Below, piece after piece: positions 33,575 through 46,884 of a DNA stretch of 64,000 nucleotides. The notes beneath the pieces were generated by a model. It was not told the DNA's origin. It made no database searches and was given only the letters and a program-made list of their open reading frames with translations. A program made the position numbers and the translations under genes. The number at the start of each line of letters is the position of its first letter. Position 1 is the first letter of the stretch. The DNA is from Tubulanus polymorphus (taxonomy: Eukaryota > Nemertea > Palaeonemertea > Tubulaniformes > Tubulanidae), in the NCBI RefSeq assembly GCF_964204645.1, contig NC_134029.1:9414850-9478849 (forward strand). Direction: 5' to 3'.

Positions 33575-34190
33575 ATCAATCAAGTGTTTCACGTGTTAGA
33601 ACTATTAAATCCAATTCAATTAAATCATACACATTTTTTTCACTGAACGTTTTTAATATATTGAGGTTTGAATATCATGGTTTGAACTGGGTTGACTTTA
33701 GGCCTGAGCAGCAAATTTATCGTTGTTAATGTTAGGCCTAAAATAAATGACAATCTGTAATTTGTACAAGCGATTTCAAATTGTCTCAATTAAATTTTAT
33801 TTAGCATTATTTGCACGAATTCCACAGACCTTCCTGATTGATAATGGAAGTGGATATTTTGCCAATCAATACGGCGTTATTCGTGTAAACGCTATTTTGC
33901 CAATGCTTGCCATCTGCCTTAGTCAGTAACCTGTCTGTGGTTTAGTTTCACGATCGGATATTTTCACAAACCACATATATATATATAAGCCTACCGATTA
34001 TAAAAAGCTTACCACCAACGATTAGGTAACTAACTACATCTGCCTATGAACGCAGGGGCCAGGGCAGGGACCTGCGAAAGTGCAATAAAGTGGTTTAAGT
34101 GCGCCCATTATTACATAATTAGACCAACATTACAGCCGATGCTGACAGCTTGCAATTGCTTGTTTTTAACGCTATTTTGTTAACGCTATT
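33575..34190. other. No gene seen
   Basis: AT-rich intergenic DNA. CGCTATTTTGCCAATG recurs near 33888 and 34176, and in inverted form near 34804, so part of it belongs to the repeat that follows. Confidence 0.4.
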
Positions 34191-34449
34191 TTGCCAATGG
34201 TGTGTTCTGATTGGCTAATTGACGCTGCGCATGCGCACTGAGGTGCGCGACTTAGAAGCGCTATATAAGAAAATGAATTATTATTATTATAATTATTACG
34301 AGTAAATTCAAGGAAAGTGTGGAGAATAGTGCTAGAGAAAATAGGAGCGGGATTCGAACTCGGACCAGCAGATTGCTAGTCTAACGTCTTTCCACTAGAC
34401 CATCGGGCTCACTGGAATCCAGCTGTAAGTTTTTACTACATAAAGCCTC

Positions 34450-34505
34450 ACCTTACCCTAACCCTCTAGACCCTAACCCTAACAAAACCCTAACCCTAAA
34501 CCCAA
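34450..34505 (-). repeat. Interstitial telomere-like CCCTAA run
   Basis: Degenerate CCCTAA repeats, mirrored by TTAGGG repeats at 34897-34975 on the other arm of the palindrome. Confidence 0.7.
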
Positions 34506-34894
34506 TTGACGCTGCGCATGCGCACTGAGGTGCGCGACTTAGAAAATTCAAGGAAAGTGACTGATTTAAACAAAAAATTCTGTAAACTCAACCGCCGATC
34601 ACATAACTATATCTCAAACCCATAATCAAACCCCCTGTATCGCTCCCGGCAGGTGTGGTGGGTCTGTAAGGGACATTCAATCAAAAAATCAAACGAAATT
34701 TACCAACCAAATAAATAACAGGGACAATCCCTACTTTAAGATAAAAAAAACCCAATATAATGATTTTATTGTTATATCTTATTAGTATATCTTATTATAC
34801 ATAGCCATTGGCAAAATAGCGTTTACTAAAATAATGCCGCATTGGCAAAATGTCCAATAATATAAACTAATAAAAGTAACCATTAAATCATTAT

Positions 34895-34978
34895 ATTGGG
34901 ATTAGGGTTAGGGTTTCCAGGGGGTTAGGGTCAAGAGGGTCCATTTTACCCCTAGGGATAGGGTTAGGGTAAGGTGGA
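34895..34978 (+). repeat. Interstitial telomere-like TTAGGG run
   Basis: Degenerate TTAGGG repeats broken by G-rich spacers, the inverted partner of the run at 34450-34505. Confidence 0.7.
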
Positions 34979-35195
34979 GTGCTAATATGTAGTTAAAACT
35001 TACAACTGATTTGCAAGGAGTTTGGTGTTCTAGTGGAAAGATGTTACGCTAGCAATACGCTAGCCCAGGTTCGAATCCCTCTGGATCCGCACAATTTCAT
35101 CAAATTCAAATTTACCGAACTCTGTTCTCCACACTTGCCTTAATTTTTTCTAAGTCATGCACCTCTGAGCGCATGCGCGGCATAAATGAGCGGGT

Positions 35196-35724
35196 CAGCG
35201 ACGATGTTCGGTCATGTAGCAGATGTAGCTGATGGGAACTTAGTCTGGAAATATTTATAAAGATCACCCAAAATTTGTACTGAAATATATACAGGGCAGG
35301 GCCAGTTTCTTCTATTTGGTATGATGATATTTGCTAAAGCGTACAGATTCCACCAACCTGTTACGAAGGTTCGGCATCACTCTTTACTTGTATCTCATGA
35401 AATATGAGTCCCACAATCACAAGTTCCAAAGAGATTTTAAAACATCGAAACTATAAAGAATTTATTAAAACCACAAATTTTCGGTTTTATCCTTAAAACC
35501 ATTCTCGAGGGTGGTGCCCTTGTATCTCACATCATTGCACCTGCCTCTCAGTATAGATATTTGGTGCCCTTTGTGATGTAGGTACTTTAAGGACCCCTCA
35601 GCTTAAATTATTCTTGATGAGGATGTATATATATTAGTAAAGATATCGTCAATTTTTTTATTAGGGTGCCTACATGATTTTTTGCTTTTAGAAATATAAA
35701 ACGTGGTAGGCGTAGGAGAACATA
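35196..35724. other. Region upstream of DDX10, no gene seen
   Basis: Non-coding. It should contain the DDX10 promoter and 5' UTR. I see no TATA box or clear start signal. Confidence 0.4.
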
Positions 35725-38700
35725 ATGTCTAAACAGCCATCTAGGATGGTAAAACGTCCTGGTAATAAGCAGGGTGGCAGACCCAATCGTCGCGGTAAAC
35801 ATCGTTTTGTCGACAAGCCGAAAAAGAGAAATCTGATGGATGATGAAATTAACAGTTTGAAGGAGAAAATCATATCATTGGTATGTATGCAAGCTGTGTT
35901 TTGTCTCCACTACTTATATATTCATCAAGGTAGCACCAATATCAAAAAGTGACCGATTTGAACGAACTATGTGTATATGTACTAGCCCATGAAAATATTT
36001 GCTAATGGGATACCAGCAACACCAGATGGCGCAACAAAATAGTTTGTAGTGAAAATCAGTCCATTTACAATAAAACTTTGAACTTTGTTTTTACGCTTTT
36101 AAATCCAGAAATTGTCCAATGAGTCATTGGAAAGAAGATATAAGATTCCCTTTCTCACTCAGTGTGTGGTATTGATTTTCAGAAAATTGAATTTGAAATG
36201 CGGTAACCCAGTGTCACTAGCTATCCTGGTGGATTATCGCTGAATCCTTGCTTACCATCAGTAGCCTTGCCGGTATCCCATTAAAGAGAAGGCCAGAAAA
36301 GTGCAGACAATTTCGAGTCACTTCTTTTTTATTCTAAACCATTCTATGTTCAAACCCTAGTATGAACTGGATCCTGACTCTATAGGGGTTAAAACATCGG
36401 AAATAAACTTAACATGGGCAGAACTAGATGAGTCTGGCACATATTTCCATTTGTATTAATTTTGACCCCCTCCCTCTTGAAAAAATCCTAGTGGTGCCCC
36501 TGCTAATTCTAACTCAAACTTAACATGTGCGTAACATAGAGCCGTTATCATTTCCCCAGTACTACAATAGACTGATGGAATTAAAGATGTTGTTGCGACT
36601 GAGAGAAAGAAGAGAAAGATGCCTATTGAAGAAATGTAAAAATGTATATTTCTTATTATAGAATGGGTCGAATACTGATTTGAAGCATTTCGATGATTTT
36701 CCACTTTCGAAAAAGACCAAGGAAGGTAAGTTTGCATGTTTATAGTATGTAATGGTTTCGGCTTTCATTTGATTATTCACAGTTATTTAAAATGATTTCA
36801 GGACTAACAGCTGCTGGCTACGTCGAGCCTACTGATATTCAGAGAGAGTCTCTCGGTCTCATTCTTCAAAGCCATGATGTTTTAGGAGCAGCGAAAACTG
36901 GATCGGGGAAAACATTAGCATTTTTAATCCCAGTAAGATTCCACTCTGCAATTTTTGAAAACTGATTCACAGTATATCAGGATAATTCGAACTGTCAGTC
37001 TTTCCAATGAATTCTTTCTTGAGCACATGTGCTTATTTATTCGTTAGGATGTCGTTAGGGGAACTCATGATCGGTATTTAGCTCCACTGTGACCGAAGGT
37101 CAGTGGAGCTAATTGGTTAGGGTATGAGCCGTCTTCGTTTGTTCGTTCGTACGTCTGTCAACTTTTTCTTCAAATCGCTACTAGTCCTACAGTTTTAATC
37201 AGATCAATTCCAAATTTGGTATGAATGTTTTATGGACCACTGCCTATGAAGTTACTTAAAGGATTCGTCCTTCAGGGGGTGTCCCTGGAGGTGGAGTTTC
37301 TATTTCTTCAAATTCCTACTAGTCCTACAGTTTTCATGAGATCAAATCCAAATTTGGTATAAATGTTCTATGGACCAATACCTACAAAGTACAGAGCCCT
37401 TTTTGGATTTGGCCAAAAGGTGGCACCCCTAGGTATGCTGCTTCGATATCTTCAAATCACACAGCAGAGCTATATAAGCTGATAGGCTCCTTGTCTTCAA
37501 TCCATTCCCCTACCAAAGGGTTACCTGTATTCATGACTACTACTTACCCTTATAATCATTACCTTGGATAAGTCTTCATACCCCCAGGTTGGCAAAGGAT
37601 CCTTTTGCTTATGCCTCAGAAAGACCATATTATTACCGGTTCACAGGCCATACGAGTAGACAATGTCCAAAATATTTAAGACCTCGGGAACTTAATCGCC
37701 GTTTATTATAACTACTGTTAATTTAGGCCTTAGAGATATTATACCGTGAAAAATGGTCAGCACTAGATGGACTGGGTATTTTGATTATTTCACCGACTAG
37801 AGAATTGGCATATCAGACATATGACGTCTTGAGAAAAATTGGCAAATTACATGATTTTTCTGCTGGACTAGTCATTGGTGGAAAGGTATGTACATTTGAT
37901 ACACTAAAAGAATCAAGATTAAACCAATGTGGATTGATTATTATTTCTGAATACGTAAGTTTGATATTTCTTCGCAAAATATTATTTCAGCATTTGAGAG
38001 AAGAAGTCGCTTCTATAAACAAGACGAATATCGTGATTTGTACCCCCGGTCGACTGCTACAACATATGGACGAAACTGTTAATTTCATAGCTGATAACTT
38101 GCAATTGTTAGGTAAGTGCTTCAACTTCATATTCGCTCCTAGGTATTGCATTTCGTTCTATTCCAAGAATACATGTACACTTAATACGGAAACTGTCCAC
38201 ATTGACTAGACTGGAAATCAGCCTTCTTAAGCCTTGCTTACACTAGAGATTGAAAGCGTATTTGGAGTGTAAGTTTGTAAAAACGGGGATACCATGAATC
38301 AGCTGTCATTGAATCCACAATTAACGAGAGTTTGAAGACAGCCAGGGGCCAGATGCTCTGCTCTAAGTGTTGGTTAAAGTTGAAATAAAGTAAATTGTTG
38401 GATAGATACCATCTTCACCCGTCAAGGGATTCGAACCCACTCTGCTAAAGCCGTTCTCCGAACCCCTTGACCTCACGAGTCGTTGGAGTGGTTACTAGCC
38501 GACCAGAATCAGGTCGGGCCAATCACAGCGCTTGTTACAAACGACATTAGGCATCTATGGAATTTCCCGGTAAATGGACCAATCAGCGAACACGTAGCGA
38601 ATGCGGAAGTATTGTCGCGTGTTGATATATGACGTCATGCGCAACAGCGCCAGTAATGAAATCACGCTTCGTGAGGCCAGGGGGCTTTCTGGAAGCGAGT

Positions 38701-41700
38701 TCGGGAGTGATACCGGACCCCTGGCAAGCGAGGATGGATAGATACTGTAGTAACAATGGAATTTGAATTTTCACTACATCAACCAGCTGCTGGTTACTTA
38801 AGCTATGAGGTAATGTTTGAGCAACTGGCTCCAGGTCTCAATCAATCCACATTGGTTTAATCTTGATTCTTTTAGTGTAGGTGCACAATAATAAGTACAG
38901 GTCAAATCAAAACCTTCAAATGACAACAGAAATGGTCATTGTGATTGGAAAAGTTTGCCTGCCAGTGTATGCCAGTCTTGTTAGCAATTGAGTCTAGTGT
39001 AGAAACAAATTCATCTGAATCCCAAATTAATTAATGTGGCTCTAGCATAGACTTCACTATAGTGTAACTGAAAATATCAGAAAAGAAAAGATGCTACATT
39101 GATCGAAAGCAAATGTGTTAGAAGAGAACGTGAGGAACCATATCAATTTCTACCGGTAATTCCATTTTGTATGGTTTAAAAAAACAACTTTGTTGGTGTA
39201 ATTTTTAGTGTTGGATGAGGCTGATAGAATACTCGATCTTGGTTTTGCGGACACGATGAATGCCATTATTGCTAATCTACCTCAAAGTAGACAGACTGTC
39301 CTATTTTCTGCGACACAAACCAAGTAAGTTGCATGTACATGAAATCATGTTCATTTGGGCGGTAGATGTAGTTACACCCTCCTGTTCATTTTGCTAATGC
39401 AGGAAACGTATACGGTTCATACATTTCCAGGAACTTCTTGAAAACTTTCTAGTATTTTAATATAAAAACCCATTATGTACAACAGGGATGAGAATTCCCC
39501 GCAATTTCCCACGGATTTCGGTATTGAAAAGTATCAATTTTCCAAATAGTCCAAAAATGATGTAAAAGTATAGGGGGGGGGGTGATCTCACTCAATTGGT
39601 CCGGCGCGATTGGTAATCAGGTGAACCGTAAAAGCGTTCAGTGCCTGTTTTACTTATCGTTGCATATCGCATTTCAATGCATATTCATTGCAACACTGAT
39701 TTTGTATCTACTACGATGAATGTGTATGTATTTTATTGATCGGTTGCAGACACGTGCGCGCGGCCACAGTAGTAATGTATTCATCGGCGCATTTTAACCG
39801 CAATAATTCAGGGCTCGACCTGTAATGCGTGAGACGCTGAATGTCATCGAATGAGGATGTGCCACATCGGAACTAGCCATTACCTTCCAAAATATAATAG
39901 TCGTTCATGGGTTCAAGATTGCTCTAAGTGCTCAGAAAACGCTTTCAATTTCTAAAATTTTCTTGGGGGAGGACCCCCCCCGAATAGCTACGCGCCTTTG
40001 GTGCTCGCGGGTACTGACAGCTACGCCATCAGCTGGTTCGTGATGTAACTCGAGAAAAAAAACCGCGGATTTTATAGGTCGGCGTTCTCATCTCTGGTAC
40101 AAATTAAAAGAATTCTAAAATCGAAAATTTATTTATTGAAACACTCTAAAATATAAGAACATGGCGCTTCGATCTCACCCTAGATATCATCGTCAGGTGA
40201 TCATTGTTTCAATAAATAGATTCTCGATTTTAGAATTCTTTTAATTTGTACATAGTGGGTTTTTATCTTATCATCTGTTCACCACGTTTGAGTGCGGTTA
40301 TCGTACTTTCTAGGATTTGTTACTATTTTGGCCTGTAAAAAAGTTTCAGTTTGTTTGAAAATTGAAAGGTGTTTCTGGGGGTCTTGTCATTGACAATTGA
40401 TGCTTGAAGCTTGAAAGGTGTCACCAAGGGTCAATAATGATGAATTTGAACATTGAAATCTTTCTGAATGAATTTGACTTAATTACTGAGAACACTTTCG
40501 ATCGGTAGACCTGCTGCAATTTTTGCACTGACATCGTATCTCCTCCCTCTAATGGGATGATATCAAGAATTCACGATGAAATTTATCTTGTTGCATTCAA
40601 AATAGATTTCCTCCTAATTGTACATGATTGCTGGTACATGTATAAATTGTTGTTTTGAAGATATCACTCGCAACATTGGGGTTCCAGTGAACATTTTATC
40701 AGACTATACAAATACCACATGCATCATCGAGGGATTTTGATTTTAAATGAAATCTTGTATTCTCTGATAATATTTTGATAAATGAAGTATTTCGGGTTTC
40801 TTGTGTAGATACATTTAGTTACTTGATAATTGGATAATCGTGGTCTGTTAATTTGTTGAACTAACACTTATGGGTTTTTTTCTTTTGAAGATCCGTAAAG
40901 GACCTGGCTCGCCTGAGTTTGAATGACCCGATGTATATATCAGTGCACGAACATTCACAACACAGTACTCCCACTCAGTTACAACAGGTAAAATGAATTT
41001 TGGAAGTCATTGATGCTTTCGCTGCTGACAGTTTCCCATACTATATGCTGCTGGAGAAAGTTCAATCATGCAGTGTGGTATATAATGGTCATACCACTCT
41101 ATTGCGTCTACACTAGAGTGTTGTGTGGTTTATCTTCAGTCACTAAGATTTTACTATGTTTGACAGGTGCTGCCTGCTGAGATTTTAGTGAGGTGGATGT
41201 AGTGAAACGATTGAACCTAGAATAAGGCAACCGTGAGGCAAACGCAAGTTGAGATATATGATGACAGGCGTTCTTTCTTATTTTCAGAGCTATATTGTAT
41301 GTGAGTTGCATGAAAAAATAAATCTTCTCTGGTCTTTCATCAAAAACCACTTGAAAACGAAGATGCTTGTGTTTTTACAGAGTTGTAAACAGGTACGTGT
41401 TACTGCATTCTTGTCAAAACTTATATATGTTTTGATCGATGTCATAAAAGACTAAGCCTACAAAATTGTATGACACTAACAAATTGTGGGAGTTCATGAA
41501 GTTTAAGATAAGGTACCGGGTAGTTGGCAAATTGTTTATTCATTTAAGGTGCGTTTCGTTTACGACTCCTTCAAAAAACTGCGCCCTGGTGTCCCTGTAC
41601 TCGCACTGCACGGTGGAATGCATCAATTGAAACGTGTTGCAACGTACGATCAGTTCTGTCGGAAACAACACGCTGTACTATTCGCAACTGATATTGCTGC

Positions 41701-44700
41701 GCGGGGATTAGGTACGTACTGGCTAGTTAAGTTTATTGAGTGTATGTACAAATTTATGCTGATTTAGTGTGCTTTTGTAATACCTTCATTGTTCTTGGAT
41801 CCAACTGTGTGATGACTATATAAATCCTTTTCATTCTGAAAGTGTAGAAAAGGTGTTTTCCTTTTGTATCATTGATAACTATGAACTTCCATGTTTTATT
41901 TACACCAGATTTTCCTGCAGTAAGTTGGGTGTTTCAGTACGATTGTCCGGAAGATGCTAATACATATATTCACAGAGCTGGACGAACGGCACGGTAGGAA
42001 CAATATTCATTTTCCAATAGATTCACAATTGAGCTTGATACCATTTATTGATTACATTTATCTTTAATATATTGTATAACATGTTAAGCTGTTACTTATC
42101 AGAGAAGATGTGCATTTATTTAACAGGTATGAAAAAAATGGAGAGGCGCTTTTACTATTGACTCCAAGCGAAGAATCAGCAATGATAGAACAACTGAATA
42201 ATAAAAAGATTCCCATCGAGAAAATTAGGTTAGTGAGTGTGGTATGTTTGTATTTGAAAATACAGAAGACTGCTTTAAGCCTGCATTATTCTGTAGCATT
42301 AGAACTAAATATTTCAAATTGACCGATTTTCAGTTGAGAATCAAGGAAATGGACATTTTTCTGAATAAATTTTGATAAGAGTCCCTGAGTTGATTGCTAG
42401 GCTCCCAAATAAGGAGGCGTCTACTGTAGAACCATTCATGGTGGTAGTTTTCATTAATAATTCCAAAAGACCATGTCAGTTACTGTTGAAAACTATGGAA
42501 CTATTTAATGGTGAAATGACAGGCTTCATCGATGGTCTGTTGTTGTTCTAACCACTGCTTTTTGAAATCTTTTCAGAATAAATCCAAAGAAATTGTGGAG
42601 TATACGTCCTAAGTTGGAGAGTTTGTTAGCAGCTGATCGTACGCTGAAAGAATCAGGTCAGCGGGTCAGTATTCAAACTAACATTTAATAAATAACCCTT
42701 TCTACATGTACAGGCTAATGGCACGTAGTGTTGCCATCTATCATAAAGACTATAAAGTTTCATACAGTAGTTGATATAGTTTATATGTATAGTTTTCTAT
42801 AAGCTTTTGAACTTGCCCAATGTGTGTAGCTTAAAGGTCATTGCCGCTTTAAGAAAATTAAATTTAGAATTCAATGCTCAATAGGGTGTTAACGCCGTAA
42901 ACAAAGCTTGCTAGTTGTGATCAACTGTATCCTCTCTTAATATTTAGCAATCATTTTGACAGCAATATGTAATGGGAGAACCTTCCTTTGATAATGAGGA
43001 TCAATTTGTACTGCTGTATTTTTATGAACTTATTAAACACATCAGTTACACATTGAACTGAATAGAACATGCTGAGAGTGTAGATCCGTTAATGTATCTA
43101 CACGCAACTACTCGCTGAACTACTTGCAGTGAAACACAGCGTGCTCCTCATTTCATGAAATCTTTATGTAGATACATTACTGAAATATTGATGGCAAATG
43201 CGTCAGTAGATTAACAGGATTGTTTTAAACCGTAAGATACAAATTCGAAAAATTAGTCTTCCATAATTTACCATTGAGGCAACTGCAGCATTGTGTATAA
43301 AATGGGCTTAAGTATGTACGGAAGTGTACTAGCTGCTGAAATATCTGGTCTATGGCGAGCTAGGCTTATGCAAAGCAGAAGGATTACTCTGAAATTTGCC
43401 TATGTATGATTTATGGGTAATGGATAGGTGTCATCTACTATACAGTCATCTATTTAACCTCAGAACTGGAAAAATATCTGTGCTGTGATAGCGTGTTTTG
43501 AATGATAATCATTTGATGATTAATGGAATAATAGCATTATACCAGGCAGTCATGAGTGATTTCTGTTTTTAGGCATTTGTCTCATACCTAAGATCTGTGT
43601 TTTTGATGAAAGACAAAGATGTGTTTGATGTCAACAAAATTGACACGGCAAAGTTTTCAAGGTAAATGATGATTAGTCAATTATGAAGGAAAGCAAGAAT
43701 TTCAACCATGTAATTATTTTCGGTTAGTTCCCTAGGCCTTGCGATACCGCCCAGGATACGATTTCTCCAAAAACACCAAAATCAAATAGAAATGCAGAAA
43801 AAACTAATGGTTGATGCTGAGAAAAAGAATGATCAAGAAATTGAAGAAGAGAGTAGTGATGATGACGTTGATGATGAAGATGACGAAGATGATAATGAAA
43901 AGTGAGTCCTTTCCTCCTGTAAAAACACAATAACGGTTGCATCATCCTTCCTCACAGCATCACGATACTGCCTCAGTACAAAACCCTGCCCTAGTGAAAA
44001 TGGATATGTAGCTATTATAAGCATTCAATAAATGTAATTTCTCATTGGCTAATCTTATGCATAAATAGCTGCGCACCTGATCCCATTTCCTCAGTTTTAA
44101 GTTTAATTTTCCTCAGTTTTAAGTTTAATTTGACTCTTAAGTTGAAAATGAACTGGTTTTAATGCAAGAGTTAACTCCTGTGTAGAGCAGAAGCAATTGT
44201 AAAAGTCATTGAATGCACAAATGAGCTTTGAAATTATTCTGCTGAATGTGATAGTCTTATGGAGTAAAATTGGTTGAAACTTTATGTGACATTTGATGTT
44301 CCCCAAGAGCTGCAAATTTGAACTTAATTATTTTGTAGTGACAAAGATGAAGTTCTGAATGGTTTGAATTTCAATGTGGACGGAGAAGATGATGATTTGT
44401 TTACAGTCCAAAAAATTGATAACTCGACCGTTGAGGACAGATCAGAAGAAGACGAAGGCTTTGATATTGAGGTACATACAATTACTCCATCAGTTGCTTG
44501 GGGATTTAAAATGATTTTCTTGAGTTGACCAGAAACAGCTGAGAATTGGGGAAATACTAGGAGGTTTCCAAATAAATTACCGGTAAGGCCCAGTTAGGAG
44601 TAAGGCTCGTCTACTGTGTGACATTCAGTTCACATATTGTTATTACATGACTGAGACAGATATGATATCTCACCAAAAAAATCTGAGAAGTACTTTTTCT

Positions 44701-46195
44701 GCCATTTTCTTATATAATATAGCCTCTGAAATTTTTTTTACTGAACATAGAATGAGAAAAAGCAAAAGAAGTTACCTTCAAAATACCAGATTGCCAAAAA
44801 AATACAGAAAAAGAAGCTGGTGGTGAATACGAAAGTAACTTTCGACGAAGAAGGCCAGGTATGTACATCAAGTGATCAGTTACATATAAATTCTGTTTGT
44901 TGGAATATATTTATATATGGGAATTGAATTTTTCATTCTTCAGCGCGTGAAAGATCTATTGAAAGAAAAGGAAGACGATGACAATGAACTGGATGATTAC
45001 AGCGGCGGTCTCGATATATTCCGAGCGAAAGCACGCATGCAAGAAGAGGATAAACTCGACAAACAAATATTCCGTGACAAAGTCAAGCAAAAGCACAGAG
45101 AGGAACGAATTAAAAAGAAGGAGAAGATGAGAGCAAAAAATAAGAAGACGGATGGTGATGATGATGAAGATGAGGTAAATAATGATTGAAATCTATTTCC
45201 AATTCATATTGGTGCTCGTTTTCATGTTTAGCCATATTGGTTTAACTTCACTCGTTACTTCCTTCAGGATGAACCAGTAGTAGTTTTAGGATCTAATGAA
45301 AATGATAACAATGATGACGTTGATAAAATCGATAGTAATGATGAGGAAAGTGATGCCAGTGATGGTGAAAGGTGGGTGAAATACATGAAATATTTTTGTC
45401 AAGTTTTAGGAAGCCTTTTATTTGATTTTCTAGTAATCAATAAATTTGAAATAAGTGATTTAAGCAATTTGTTTTTGCAAAGACAGACCATCCATATAGC
45501 CTAGTACATACACATAAATTGGGCATTTTCAACCCCCTCCCCATTTTAGATAGCTGTTCACATGGTTTACCCCCTCTCCATGTATGCATACCGATATGCA
45601 ATTAAAACTAAACTCCTCCCTAATGTGCGTTCTGTACTAAATGGATGGTCCCCTAGTGGAAATCAATCTTCTGATCACTAATACGGTAATTTGCCAGTAG
45701 TTAATGATATAAATAGAAATGCAATACTTTGATAAATATGAATCAACCTTGATTTAAATGGTGTGGCTGAATGTCCAGGGTATAGAGCAAGCCAGGGCCT
45801 TTCACTAGTTTTAACCACATGTTAGTTGGCAAACATGTGAAATAAACCACCAATTTAGAGTTGGAAGGAGCTTTATTCGTGAAAATAGAAAATTTGTCGA
45901 GGGTGTGAAAAGAACATAGTAAATGAGCATAGACATCTTTATTGCATTTGTGTTTCAATATTTTGGTATCTGTTGTAGGCCAAGTAAACGAGCTAGACAT
46001 GATAAAAGTGAGGATGAACTTGATAGTCGAAGTGATGAAGACTTGAATGACCAGGAAAGTGAGAATGACCAATCGAGTGATGAGGAAGTGTATTCAGGTA
46101 ATAAAAGTTCAAGCGATGATAATGAAATTATGGACACTGGGTTATCAATAGACGGTGATGAAGAAATGGCGTTAAGTTTACTAAAACAAATCTAA
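35725..46195 (+). CDS. ddx10: ATP-dependent RNA helicase DDX10 (Dbp4 family), 19 coding exons
   Basis: Coding exons: 35725-35880, 36662-36725, 36802-36932, 37727-37885, 37991-38111, 39209-39323, 40891-40987, 41288-41392, 41549-41711, 41909-41993, 42127-42228, 42578-42664 (+/-1), 43573-43661, 43728-43901, 44339-44471, 44751-44858, 44944-45174, 45268-45371, 45979-46195. All have GT/AG borders and phases join into one frame of about 813 residues (human about 875). Motifs in order: Q-motif region [19 protein letters not shown], Ia PTRELA, Ib [44 protein letters not shown]. The C-terminus has the family's [19 protein letters not shown] and [16 protein letters not shown] blocks, then long acidic and basic coiled segments. 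DDX10/Dbp4 acts in nucleolar 18S rRNA processing. The gene looks intact. Confidence 0.97.
37083..37420 (+). repeat. Dispersed repeat in DDX10 intron 3
   Basis: It starts with a hairpin, TAGCTCCACTGTGACC and GGTCAGTGGAGCTA (37079-37113). Two diverged units sharing CTACTAGTCCTACAGTTTT and CCAAATTTGGTAT (about 37176-37222 and 37314-37362) follow. A hairpin fragment recurs near 49088. Probably a dispersed non-autonomous transposon. Confidence 0.6.
38400..38490 (-). repeat. tRNA-like SINE head in DDX10 intron 5
   Basis: On the minus strand there is an A-box-like CGTGAGGTCAAGGGG and a B-box GGGTTCGAATCCC (38426-38438 on plus). It does not fold into a complete tRNA. Likely a SINE remnant. Confidence 0.5.
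39461..40266. mobile_element. Palindromic element in DDX10 intron 6, split by a hAT-like element
   Basis: Once the inner insertion is disregarded, about 62 bp reading TATAAAAACCCATTATGTAC...GAAAC (39461-39482 plus 40103-40142) forms an inverted repeat with 40206-40266. The loop (40143-40205) contains, on the minus strand, CTGACGA followed by GAAGC. A foldback with long arms and a short loop. Confidence 0.7.
39483..40096. mobile_element. Non-autonomous hAT-like element inside the intron-6 palindrome
   Basis: The termini CAGGGATGAGAA and TTCTCATCTCTG are inverted, and GTACAA is duplicated outside (39477-39482, 40097-40102). It has the same GGGGGAGGACCCCC-type internal motif as the 15215-16090 element. 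614 bp, no ORF. Confidence 0.7.
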
Positions 46196-46312
46196 TAAAA
46201 TGATATACAAACTGTTTACTGGTATTTGTAGAAAATAAATATTGTAAATACGTAAGGCTATGTTCTTGTGTTCCTTTTTGTTTCACAGTCCATGATAATA
46301 TATTAATCTTCT

Positions 46313-46545
46313 CCACTTGGAACTTCCCAGCGGGCTATTGCATTCCCTTTTTGTCTGGCGTCTGTCTGTAGATGGACTTCAGTTATTTTGGGAAGTTTTG
46401 AAGACGCTTCACACATCTTCAGCAAAAAAACTGGCCCAATCAGACTCACAGCGATTTTTTATCTGTTGCTTGGTGAAACTTAGCTTTCCTGGACCTGGTT
46501 TCAGACAAGAACTATGGAAATTACTACAGTAGTACTAAGATTACT
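46313..46545 (-). repeat. Reverse-orientation copy of the 3737-4991 element tail
   Basis: CCACTTGG...CCCAGCGGGCTATTGC and then CAGTTATTTTGGGAAGTTTTGAAG match the reverse complement of 4885-4987. The perfect palindrome of the other copy is disrupted here. It starts about 115 bp downstream of the DDX10 stop. Confidence 0.7.
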
Positions 46546-46880
46546 AAGACATGTTTGCACCAGTCCATATTTGTAGAGTGATTTAAGAATCGAAGAAAAA
46601 GGAAGGTTTTCAAAAGAAATTTTCTGTTGAATAGGTTTCCTAATTTGAGAAGTTTTTTGAGTTAACTGAATTGGAGTATGAAAATTTGGTTCAATAGAAC
46701 TTTGAAGTCGCGTCTTGGGCCAGGTATCTATTTATGTCTGGTGAAGAGAGCAAATAAAGGATACGTTTTTTTCCAGGGCAAACTGGTTATATGATTCCGA
46801 GTTAGTCAACTATTCACAGGGAGGACAATAGGTTTTTCATGAACTGTTAATTTGATGAATCTGGTTGCCACCCACTGCAC
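46546..46880. other. No gene seen
   Basis: Intergenic DNA between two repeats. No ORF or repeat recognised. Confidence 0.4.
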
Positions 46881-46884
46881 ATCC

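Larger units (their letters stand above)
34195..35195. mobile_element. Head-to-head palindrome with tRNA-like promoters and telomere-like repeats
   Basis: The left arm (about 34212-34505) and the inverted right arm (about 34890-35180) share, outside to inside, a GCGCATGCGC/GAGGTGC block, AGTGTGGAGAA, a tRNA-like unit, TGTAAGTTTT-ACTACAT and a CCTTACCCTAACCCT run. The tRNA-like units have A-box TGGTCTAGTGG-type and B-box GGTTCGAATCCC-type sequences facing outward (B boxes 34349-34361 on minus, 35068-35079 on plus). Acceptor stems do not pair, so these are tRNA-derived SINE heads, not tRNA genes. A GACGCTGCGCATGCGCACTG block is also repeated directly at about 34507. Confidence 0.65.

Noticed and set aside
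34320..35100. True tRNA genes at the tRNA-like units
   Set aside because: B boxes are good, but acceptor and anticodon stems do not pair. They are part of repeats, so I called them SINE-derived.
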